Assembly: GCA_026119935.1 (NCBI GenBank)
Contig: JALRMH010000088.1
Span: 1 to 64,000 of the forward strand
DNA length: 64,000 nt
Reading direction: 5' to 3'
Source of the DNA: Endothia cerciana
Taxonomy: Eukaryota; Ascomycota; Sordariomycetes; Diaporthales; Cryphonectriaceae
Below the pieces are notes generated by a model. The model was not told the origin of the DNA. It did no database searches and was given only the letters and a program-made list of their open reading frames with translations. Below, piece by piece: positions 55,132 to 64,000 of this stretch. Made by a program: the position numbers and the translations under genes. Each line of letters opens with the position of its first letter. The first letter of the stretch is position 1.

Positions 55132-56391
55132 TTGATTCTGGATCTGATCACGAAACGCGCCGAGGGCGTATTCATGTGGGCGTGTCTTGTGGCGGATCAA
55201 GCTTGGGACCTCGACAACAGTGGAGGAGGACTGAAGAAGATCGAAACCATGCTCAACTCTATCCATCCAGAGTTGGACGAGCTATACCGCGGGCTCGTCC
55301 AAAGCATGGACAACAAGCCAGCTTCTCTGAAGCTGATCCGATGGATCTGTTTTGCCGAACGGACCCTGTCACTGGATGAATTGCGATGGACCCTGGCCGT
55401 TGACGCTGTTGACGCCAACTACCCGTACCGGTCACTGCAACAATGCGAAGACGCCGAGGATTACACACGCGACTGCGACTCGATGGAGAGGAAACTCAAA
55501 ACGTTGAGCCGCGGTCTTGCCGAGACCGTACCGTCATCTAATTATACGCGAGTTGTGCAGTTCATCCATCAGTCCGTCAAGGATTTTTTTTTCCTCGCGA
55601 AAGGCCTCCTAGCTCTGCATGACAGCTTAAACTCGGCCGATACCAAGGTCTCCGAGCTCGATTTCGTAGGGCGCGGATTCTGTCTGCTGTCCAGGATCTG
55701 GACACATGTTTTACTCTCCTTCCAGGATTTCCTCGTCGACAAGAGCAGCTTGGTCGTAGGACGCGCACACTATCGGCTGTCCCGGACCTGCATACGCTAC
55801 TTGGCAATGCAGGAAATCGATCGATCAACAATCACCGACCGCGATACCTTGAGGTCTAAGTTTCCTCTGCTACACTACGCCACGACGTCATGGATATCGC
55901 ATGTAGACCAAAGCCAGGCAAGGAAGGTCTCTCAAGACGATCTTCTTGATTATTTCGCCTGGCCGTCAGAAGCTCTTCTCCAAGTATGGGTGCGGGTTTA
56001 CTCTATAATCGAGCCATTTTTACGCGACCGCCCACCGGAAGGGACAACTATGGCACATGTAGTGTCGAGATATCGCCTGATAGCGCCGCTGCGGGTACTC
56101 CTGCAAAGAGCAAATCAAGTTGGCATCGATGTCCATGAGAAATATGCCTCTGGCCCGACGCCGCTGTCGTGCGCCGCCGAGAATGGGCATGAGGCTGTTG
56201 TACAGCTTCTGCTCGCCACTGGCAAGGTCGATATCGATGCGAAAGATAAATATGGCCAGACACTGCTGTTATAGGCTGCTGAGAATAGGCATAAGGCTGT
56301 TGTACAGCTGCTACAAATCCATGGTAGTACCTTCCCAGGCGCCTCTACAGTGCCTCACCAAGATGATTCGGCAGACCTGGCTGCAGAGTAA
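55132..56391 (+). pseudogene. C-terminal half of a NACHT-ankyrin gene
   Basis: Begins abruptly with ILDLITKRAEGVFMWACLVA, the helical segment that normally follows the NACHT NTPase core, and continues with IHPELDELYRGLVQSMDNKP, LIRWICFAERTLSLDELRWT and VVQFIHQSVKDFFF, all typical of fungal NACHT-ankyrin proteins. Ankyrin repeats start at GPTPLSCAAENGHEAVVQLL. The frame is open from 55132 to TAG at 56272-56274. After the TAG the same frame continues with another ankyrin-like unit (AAENRHKAVVQLLQIHG) to TAA near 56390. TAG replaces the Trp expected before AAENRH, a G-to-A change. There is no upstream NTPase on this strand; the matching N-terminal half lies inverted at 50944-52502. Confidence 0.85.
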
Positions 56392-57434
56392 ATTATATCT
56401 TTCTATTCGGATTTGTCTTCGAAGGAAGGGCTGGGGAGGCCGTGTAAATATATAGCCATTCATGACTGCGTTCCACCATTTTACAGTAATTAGATTCCTT
56501 TTATTTGTCAGGAATATCCGCGTTCTGCTTATTTCCGTGGCCACCCTGAATCGGCTCTTCGGGCTGCTTAGATAACCCGAGTTTAACAAAGGTACCTATT
56601 AGCAAGCAAATGAAATAGCTCTATCTCTATAGACATATACTTGCCCTCGCATTTTCATGTGCCATCTCTTCTGTCAATGTATATGGGCCTTCCGCCGGCT
56701 GACGCCGTGATGGCCGTGGAGTTGGGAGAAGCCGTGGGCACCTTGCCGAGCTGCGGGGCTCCGCCGATCGCTTGGCCTGCACCACCGTATCGAGCGACGC
56801 CGACGCCGTCGCGGAGCTTCGGCCTGCTCTCCATCCGCGGCATCCTCTGCCAGATACTGCAGTCTTTCCACTGGCTCCCTGTTGCTCCTGGCCGATCCTT
56901 ACCAGCCGGCCCTCGAGGTTCGGCACCGACGCAGGCGCCGTCTGCACGTTCTCGAGGCTTGCCGACGCGGCGGCCATAAGCGCGGCCTACTGGGCCGACA
57001 ATGTAGACGGCAGTTGAGAAGGAAAGGTGTCAGTCAATAAGGCTTCCAGGACTCTGCCGGTGGTGCGGTGGATTTAGGCGCGTTGCTTGTTATTGCGGCC
57101 TGAAACGACGTGATCAAAAGGAAACAATAATCGTAAACAGAGCACTAAAAATGGTATGACCCTGTGTCGAGCGGTGTTGAGATTTACTCCACTAGTTAGC
57201 TACAGGAGAAGGAACCTGCCCTCCGCCATACACGAGTCTGCCGCGCGCCTCTTAGGGAACGCCTCCGCCATAAAGTCAAGATACTTGAGGAAGAGAAATG
57301 GGGAACAAGAAAAAGGAAACCGAAAACGCATCCTGGTCCAGGAAAAGGGGTAGGGGAAATGCAGCGGGAGGCCAGGAACTAGAAACGGGGACCGCGAATA
57401 GGAATTTTAATAACGGAAAAAAGAAAACAAAGAG
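56392..57434. other. Gene-poor interval, purine-rich at right end
   Basis: About 1 kb. From 57285 to 57430 the + strand is strongly purine-rich (GGAAA/GAAAA-like runs). No gene supported. Confidence 0.45.
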
Positions 57435-57500
57435 CGGCGCCGCCATGATTCGAACATGGGCCTCCGAAGACAATAATGTTATAATCTAGATGATGCTCTT
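57435..57500 (-). other. tRNA-like 3' half (T-arm plus acceptor-like end)
   Basis: On the minus strand CCATG-TTCGAAT-CATGG (57459-57443) forms a perfect 5-bp T stem with a canonical T loop and B-box, followed by a GC-rich acceptor-like end. Upstream GGAAAGAGC resembles the end of a D arm, but no 5' acceptor strand or good anticodon stem is found. It may be a tRNA fragment, a tRNA-derived SINE piece or a degraded tRNA gene. Confidence 0.35.
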
Positions 57501-58774
57501 TCCAGTATTCTGAAATTCAAAAATTATTGTATAGCATACAAAACTGAAAACGGTTACAAAGCAGAGACACTGAAAGACAGAGTAGAAAATCGGAAACAGG
57601 GATTAAGAAACCGGAGATCAGCAACCAGGAGATAAGGATCTATTCGCTTCCACCTAGATATAGTTACAAACTTAACCCTTCAGTTTAATATACGTGCGCT
57701 GGGTACAGGCATAACTCATGTTGAAGCTGTAGCTTTTAAGTAGGATCGGTGATTTGTAATTTGTTTAAAAACTTGCAGTGATGATGCTAGGTATAGGACT
57801 TTTATTGCATTATGTAGCCCTACTTGCTATATTGAGCTGGATTAAGCAAGAGTTAAGCTTTTTTATTGGATTATTATATCAAGTATTAGAAACTTGAAAA
57901 TTTATATCTGTTAATGGGTTAGTACAAATTAATTAGCAAATTCAAGCTTCTTCTTGTTGCTTGTGCTGCTGAAGTTAAGGGGGAAAGGCGTGTATTTAAT
58001 CTTGTGTCTCGCACCAAGGCTGTGATTTAAGACTGAATCTTGCAAAGGGGGCTATCTTCAAGCCCTTGTCGTTGTAGCAGGCTTATATACCAAGCTAGCC
58101 AGCCTGGGCTTGGCCCGGCTTAATGATAGCTAGGTGCTACGGCTTGTCGCCGGCTCTTTAACAGTTATTCTCTCTCTCGAAGTGGTCGCTTTTAATTATA
58201 TAAATGTAAAGAAGCACTGTCTATCCGAGTAGCAAGTACCACTGTTGGTTTATGCAAGGCAGGTTCAGTGTGCAGTAGTAACTGACCTCAATACAGAAAT
58301 ACTTCTCTTAACCGTGTTGGCTATCCAGGTCGGGTGTAACTAAATACTTAGATTGGCAACTGAAAAGCTATAAAGGAAATCTATCTGACAGTGGGAAACC
58401 TCGTCCTTCATATATCCGACTCTCCAGTTCTGGATAGTTGGGATAACTACCTATCCAACCTATTCAAAGTAAGGGATAGTTGGAATAGCTACTTATCCAA
58501 CCTATCCTTTTGTGATTAGCTGACTTATAACCCTAACCCTGGGTTATATAAACAATGTCCTTAACATAAGAGGCTCTCTGTGCTTTAAATGTTGGATCTA
58601 GGCCAACGTGATTCTGTTCTTTATTTGAATAGCTTGTGTTGGTGCTTGTGATCTGAGGTGCAATCTGTAATTACTCGGTACTCGGGACGGAGACCCCCCC
58701 AACCCATTACTTGGTGAAATCTAACACCCAGGTGCTCTTTTACCTGGGTTCATCCCGGGCGACCTCAAGTAGAA
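57501..58774. mobile_element. AT-rich repeat-derived block, possible degenerate LTR
   Basis: AT-rich and without coding capacity, unlike its flanks, as in mutated transposon DNA of fungi. A unit beginning GGATAGTTGG and ending CCTATCCAACCTAT (self-complementary ends) occurs at 58432 and 58474. It is followed by a TATA-like TATATAA (58545-58551) and then a C7 run with an ACTTGGTGAAATC segment near 58705-58720. This order (U3 repeats, TATA, leader) is LTR-like, but no paired LTR, target duplication or internal gene is present, so the assignment is an inference. Confidence 0.35.
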
Positions 58775-58969
58775 ATGATCAAGCCCTGGAGACCTGAACG
58801 GGAACGAATTTTGGTTAGGCTAATTGAGAACAGCCCTCTAGACAGCTGGACACGACGATTGAGAAGCCACAGACTCGAAGGCCATGCCATTCTTCGCAAG
58901 GACAGTGCATCTTTTAAGCACCCTTCATCAATGGGTATGGTTTTAGACGTTACTCGAACGGCATGGTAG
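58775..58969 (+). other. Short open frame, Myb-like helix fragment
   Basis: 64 codons starting MIKPWRPERERILVRLIENS. Trp followed by acidic/basic and Leu-Ile residues resembles the first helix of fungal Myb/SANT-like domains. No second half of the domain is present. Probably a fragment or chance. Confidence 0.2.
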
Positions 58970-59084
58970 GCGACATTGGCACAGATCTCTGAAAGACCTT
59001 AAGGCAGCACAAAGCAAAAAAAAAGGCTCATTTGCAGCTGATCAACATTGAGGAGGCACTAGGCGAAATGTACAAGTCCAAACT

Positions 59085-60819
59085 TCAGGTAGACGGCGAA
59101 TGAAGACGCCCGACTGAGGATTCAAGAATACGCCTCCCAGCCTTGTCGTGCACCAAGCCAATCCACATGAAGGACCTCAAAACGCGCTGCATCTCGTTCC
59201 ATGTGTGTATCTCGCAGAGCACCATGTTGACATGAAGCAAAGGCCGCAGCCAAATATCATCGGATGTATCAAGGACCGAGACGGAGCCAGCCATCAGGAG
59301 CCAGAGCACCATCTGCGGCGGCACGCGTGTTGATGTCGCCATCGGTCTGGAAAGACAGTCCCTATAAGCCTCAGCAAGGCGAGGATACGAAACGCCCAGA
59401 TGCTGCCAATGGAGGAAGGCGCTGCACGAGAAGCAAAGAAGGCCGAGACGGACCGTCTCGCTGTGAGAATCAGCCGCGAAGCGCATTTGGAGGAGACGGT
59501 ACATGGCCGCGCTCATGGTGTCGAGGAACATCTCCACGGGGATGCGCTGCTCCGAATCCGCCGCCAGGTTGATTACAGAGCAGAAGTCTGACATGGCTTT
59601 CCAGGCTCGGCCCAGCTCGCGGTTGACATCGCTGTCGGACTCGAGATCCTGGGCGATGTACTGGGGGCGTGACGCGGGGGACTCGGGCTTCTGCAAATCG
59701 AGAAGTGATGTCAAGTCCGGGTATGACGTGAATCGATCAGAGCCTGACGTGATGTTGAAGAATAGGGGCTCAGAGCCGCTGTGAACAGCCAGTCCGAGGT
59801 CGCATCTAGGAGAAGGTACCTAGGTCAGCGCTATGTGCCGCCCGCCACGATATGGCCGGATGCGACGGCAATCTCACCTCAGTATCTCGGTCAGCAGCTT
59901 TGCATTGCTACCGAAGGTACCGAGACCTCCTCGCAGCTCAATGATTCTGAATACGCCCCCGAGGTGCTTCCTGGCGGCCTCCGCATCGCCCGTCCAAAAG
60001 GCCTGGCCGGCGAGTCCCAGGATGATGGCGATCGTGTTGTTCGAAAGCCTTGCCGCCTGGTCATTGGACAGGAGTCTCTCGCGAAGGAGGCTGACCGTCT
60101 TCCGATAATGATGCAGTGTCCGCTGCTTAGAACTGTAGGACTTCCGTGACAGGACGACATCAAAATAGTACAAGGATGTGAAGATCTTGGAGTGAAGGTA
60201 GGCTGGGTCCTCTGCCAGAGGCGCTATCCAGGCCTCTGCCCTCCTATTGAAGAACAAACAGCTCTCCATGGCAAATAAGACTCGTTTGGCAATGGATGAG
60301 ACTAGGGTTGTTCTTAGCTAGGGAGTGCAGTGGCGCATCATTGTGTATGGGGGCGCTTACACTGTAGCACGACCTCAATGGTGCCAGGCTCTACCAAGTC
60401 AGCAAAGCGTATGGAAGACACATCCGAGCCAAACTTGGCAGGGATGGTCACCGGTGATTGGAACACAGCCTGGGGGCTTGGGTCGGAGAAGGGACTGGAT
60501 GTGGTTGTCGTGGCTGACGAGACCGAGGGGGGCGATTCAAGATCACCTTCGTTGCCCTGAGGGCTCAACGTTTCAGAGCTGGACGGCAATTTCAAGGCCC
60601 TAGTTGGTGAGGCTCGGGCCAACTCCTTTCATCTGTGACAAAGGGGTCGGATCTTGCCCAGATTCTTGCCTTTCATGACATGGCTGCGGATGAGCTTCCG
60701 GTCCTCGGGGTTGAACTTGTCCAGGCTCGTCATGACCATGAAACGCAGCTCTAGCCCATGTCAGCTGTGGCGCGTTGTATGGGTGTGTCCTACATACCTG
60801 ATGATGCATTTTGGGCCAT
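59085..60819 (-). pseudogene. Fungal transcription factor (Fungal_trans_2 type) with one in-frame stop
   Basis: Predicted nuclear regulator. Exons 60819-60798, 60750-60361, 60301-59878 and 59805-59085 join cleanly and would encode 518 codons. The start reads MAQNASSELRFMVMTSLDKF and continues RSHVMKGKNLGKIRP, a conserved N-terminal block of a large group of fungal regulators that lack a Zn2Cys6 cluster. The middle (FSSIAKRVLFAMESCLFFNR .. KHLGGVFRIIELRGGLGTFG) and the C-terminal helices match the fungal transcription-factor regulatory domain. The only lesion is TGA at 60631-60629 (codon 48), between HR and KELARASPTRA. CGA-to-TGA would restore Arg. No intron removes it without deleting the conserved block. 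It is the nearest regulator to the dehydrogenase and MFS pieces. Confidence 0.78.
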
Positions 60820-61865
60820 CTTTCCACAAATGACAACCAATATGTGTGGAGGAGGTGAATTAGGATGCTGAGATGAACACAATTGTTCACAGAGGATATT
60901 GTCTGCCTTTTTTGGAGGGGAATCCTAGGCACCTCAGTGGCACGATGAGGCTGAGACACATGCTTGGTCGGATTGTGAGGGGAAGAACGGTTCCGGCCAG
61001 CTGAGAAAGAAAGCACAGTTCTTTCGGCTTATGGGCCAGCAGGATTGATGTGAAGATGCCTCCAGAGTCACACTGCAGATAAGCGATCTTCGAGCTCGAT
61101 TACTAGTCCCTCAGACGTCGAACTAGCTGAATCTATAGCCTTCAGGCCTGTCTGAAGATCTTTCACGGATGGCTGCGTCACATTGTTGTACAATCAAGTC
61201 CCGTCTTTCGTCATCTTCCTCCCGCATATTGTTGCCCATTTGCGGTTTAGGTTATGCAAGGGGGTACAGAAGTCTCCGTCAAGTCTGTGGCAAGGGTTGC
61301 AAGGCTATGTGCATCCAGGGCTGGCCTGTCAGGCTGTCTGGATGTCATGTTGTGGGATGAACGTTCTTGGAGAAAATCTGAATGAGACAAACTCATGAAG
61401 AAGGGCGACACACGTGTTGCAAGAGCCCCAGAAGAAAAGATGGAGTAAACAGGTCATAAGATGAACGGGGAGCTACGGCCCCGTCCATATTGTTGCCCAA
61501 TCTAAGCTTAGCTCCTCTCATCTTCGGGATGAGGCGAGATACAAGCATATATCATGGAAGTAGTGTTGGGAGATTGATGTTGGTGTGATCAATGGCTATC
61601 TCCCTGCCACCTGGGCACCTTTTCTTCATCTGAACAAGATATCTCGCATTATCCCTTTCCGACATTTCCAGGTTCGACAGCGATCACATTTTTCCCTGCT
61701 GCTGGAAAGCGGAGTGCGCGTTGTTGCAGCTCAACCGCCCAGCGCAGAGAATCGACGAACCAATCCCAAATAACGGCACCTAAAGTTCACTTTTCCTCGC
61801 CATCAAGCCTCACTGAAAACACGGCTTTTTTCTAATTTTTTTTTTAAAAAAGAAAACACGCCAAG
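60820..61865. other. Divergent intergenic, transcription factor / dehydrogenase
   Basis: About 1 kb containing both promoters. Immediately before the dehydrogenase ATG is a T-rich then A-rich run (TTTTTTTTAAAAAAG, about 61838-61852). No exon seen. Confidence 0.5.
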
Positions 61866-62997
61866 ATGGTCGGCTCAAAAGATATGGGGCCCTCAGAGAC
61901 TCCCTTCTTTCCCAACATTTTCCTGAGCAACCAGTTCATGGCAAGATCCAACTGGCCTCCACGGGGGACCGACCTGTCAGGCCAAACAGCCATCGTGACA
62001 GGCTCCAATGTTGGCATCGGCTATGAGGCATCGCTGCAGCTGCTGGGGCTGAAGCTGTCACACCTCATTGTTGCTGTCCGATCACTGGATAAGGGTGAGG
62101 CCGCCGCCGCCACGATGCGCAAGCAACACCCCAAAGCCAACATCGAGGCCTGAGAGCTAGACATGTGCTCTTACCCTTCGGTGCAGGCCTTCGTCAAGCG
62201 CGTCGACACACAGCTTCCCCGCGTCGATCTCATCATCCTCAACGCAGGCCGCGCCCGTTTCGCCTTCGGCAAGGTCAATAGCACTGGCCACGAGGAGGCT
62301 CTCCAAGTCAACTACCTGTCCACAATGCTTCTGACGGTCATCCTTCTTCCAATCCTCAAGGCTAAGGGCCCGCTGCCCACCGGTATGCCACCGCGGCTTA
62401 CCATTGCCAGCGCCGCGTTGACGCATCACGCCAAGTTCCTTAACAAGGACAAGGTCCCGCTGTTCCCATCCTGTGACGACCCCGCCAACTTCGTTCCCGG
62501 CGACGCCTACATCACTTCGAAGCTGCTGGGCCAGATGTTCCTCTGGAAACTTGTCGATTACGTGTCTGCCGACGACGTCGTCATCAGCCTGGTAGATCCG
62601 GCTATGGTGCGCGGCACAAACTTTGGGCGGGACCTCCAGGGTGGCAAGGCCAAGGCCATCCACAGCATATTTGGATTCGTAGCGGGTCGAAGCCCCAGGC
62701 TGGGCGCCTCATGCTTGGTCGACGCTGTGGTGAACAATGGTAAGGAGGCGCATGGCTGGAAGCCCTATCCGTGAGTTGAAGCCCCATCTCGTGTTGTCTT
62801 CATTGTCTCTCCTTCGGCTCCTTAAAGTTTTGTGACTGGCAACTGTTAACCGGCTGCTGGATGTCAACAGCTTCCCCAGCCTTCTGTACACAGACGAGGG
62901 CAATGTCTTAATCCAGCGCGTCTGGGACGAGACCCTTGCAGAGCTTGACTTTGCCGGCGTGCGCAGTATCATTGAGGACATGAAGGCCAAGGCCTAG
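61866..62997 (+). pseudogene. Short-chain dehydrogenase/reductase with one in-frame stop
   Basis: NAD(P)-dependent oxidoreductase of the classical SDR family. Exons 61866-62770 and 62871-62997 (intron GTGAGT..CAACAG) would give 343 aa. The cofactor motif TGSNVGIG, the NAG motif (LIILNAGRARFAFG), the catalytic Ser in IASAALTHH and the YxxxK pair in DAYITSKLLG are all present. The only lesion is TGA at 62151-62153 (codon 96) between KANIEA and ELDMCSYPSVQAF. In relatives this position is usually Trp (xEVWELDM), so TGG-to-TGA is likely. The frame on both sides is the same and otherwise open. Without readthrough the enzyme stops before the catalytic residues. Confidence 0.82.
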
Positions 62998-63153
62998 GCA
63001 GTGGGAATGAGATACATGAGTGTCGCGAGCAGGGGCCTCTGGCTGGCCACCAGAGACCCACTTCTACAGCGCTCTGTCTATATATATCGAGCGCCTTCCT
63101 TCCTTTTCTCTTTCATACAATAGGAGCAGCACAATACAAGCCGTTTTGTTCAA

Positions 63154-63522
63154 CTATCGCTCGCGCCTGCTCGTCACAATCTTGCCCGGCAGCGGCTGCA
63201 GCGACGCGCTGGCGAGCTGGTACGCGCTGCCATACCAGCCCACATCGTCCAGGGAGTGAAACTCGTCTGTGATGCGCGGAATGGCTGTCGAGATGATGGA
63301 CGTGTCAAGGAGGGTCAGAAATGTGACGAGGAATATGGAGATAATGACCAGGACCAGAGGCGGGCCTGTGATAAATGTCGGCTCCTGGAGTTTCTGGCCT
63401 TCTTCGCTGCACTCCCTACGCTGTCCGAGTTGGCTTGGATCTCCGGCCTGATCCTTTTCCGACTCTTGTTGCTTGCCACCAAGGATGGACGAGACGGGCT
63501 TGACATCTCCTGTTTCGGGCAT
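63154..63522 (-). pseudogene. MFS transporter, N-terminal fragment
   Basis: 122 codons starting MPETGDVKPVSS on the minus strand. A charged N terminus is followed by membrane segment 1 (PLVLVIISIFLVTFLTLLDT) and the DHA2-type motif LLDTSIISTAIPRITDEFHS with VGWYGSAYQLASASLQPLPG, normally leading into TM2-3. The frame then ends after TSRRER at 63154. Only 156 bases separate it from the dehydrogenase 3' end, so the other ten or more membrane segments are missing. It is a truncated remnant, probably of a drug or metabolite exporter. Confidence 0.75.
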
Positions 63523-64000
63523 GGTGGTCGACGTTGCATCTCAGCCAGAGCCTCCTTTGTTTGCTTCGGACGAGAGAATTCGACAAGCCCAAGAGAAAGA
63601 GAGCTGAAATACTGTGAGACCGCCCTCTCAACGTCTGATAACATTGGAGGATTCCACGTCAGCAAAAAGTACCCGATCTAGTAAACAATCTAAATGGGGA
63701 GGACATAGTCATCCAGGGCCACTAGGCCCTTTGAGAAAAGACCCGTGGCACCTGAGAGAAGAGGGCTGCTGTATCAATATCAACACTATGAGGCAGAACG
63801 TGCCATGATTGTGTTGGATATCGAGCAGCCGGAGGCACCGTAAATCACCATGTTAGAGCGAAGAAGGGCCAGATTCGACCCTGCAGCCCCGAAGCTCGTT
63901 AGTACGACATCCTCCCAGTCCCAATGGCATTTCGTTCGGACCCCCGGGCAAGAAGGATCTCGTCTACTTACCCGAGATCGACACCAGACACCACCTCCTC
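63523..64000. other. 5' flank of the MFS fragment, nothing else recognised
   Basis: No gene seen to the end of the window. Confidence 0.45.

Noticed and set aside
58528..58541. Telomere-like ACCCTAACCCT
   Set aside because: Only two partial units within AT-rich repeat DNA; not a telomeric array.

Overview
The window looks like nuclear DNA of a filamentous ascomycete (Pezizomycotina, probably a Sordariomycete). Genes carry short GT..AG introns of about 50-220 bases with CTNAC-type branch points. House-keeping exons use G/C-rich third codon positions. The accessory genes (HET, NACHT-ankyrin, DUF6594-like and DUF7924-like families) are typical of filamentous ascomycetes. Functions are from family recognition by eye; no database search was run.

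Region 1 (about 1-21.7 kb) is a dense, conserved house-keeping block. In order: the 3' part of an MFS transporter, a SAM-dependent methyltransferase, ribosomal protein S26 (-) divergent from ubiquitin-S27a (+), a secreted GH18 chitinase (-), nucleolar protein NOP56 (+), the ESCRT ATPase VPS4 (-), prefoldin subunit 6 (+), an unrecognised 228-aa protein (-), an AMSH-like JAMM deubiquitinase (+) and an unrecognised 316-aa protein (+). VPS4, AMSH and the ubiquitin precursor all belong to ubiquitin-dependent endosomal sorting or its supply.

Region 2 (about 22-57 kb) is an accessory region with long gene-poor gaps and many broken genes. It holds a decayed HET-domain gene, a prolyl-4-hydroxylase-like dioxygenase, a decayed gene of unknown family, a DUF7924-like protein with a PD-(D/E)XK-like signature, a SnoaL-like protein beside an enoyl-reductase-like enzyme, a DUF6594-like membrane protein, a small ankyrin protein, an unrecognised two-exon gene, a SET-domain gene with a damaged 5' part, an FkbM methyltransferase with one frameshift, and two oppositely oriented pieces of a NACHT-ankyrin (NLR-like) gene. 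The two pieces are complementary at the break, and their geometry fits one inversion of about 4.2 kb that also carries an N-terminally truncated APH-type kinase.

Region 3 (about 57-64 kb) opens with an AT-rich stretch containing repeats and a tRNA-like T-arm. It continues with a small metabolic group: a fungal transcription factor (-), a short-chain dehydrogenase (+) and a truncated MFS transporter (-). The transcription factor and the dehydrogenase are each intact except for one in-frame TGA, and the MFS gene stops after its first membrane segment, so the group looks like a recently decayed cluster.

Points most worth following are the inverted split NACHT gene, the NOP56 reading frame that continues 40 Lys-rich codons past its TAG, and the single-stop dehydrogenase and regulator.
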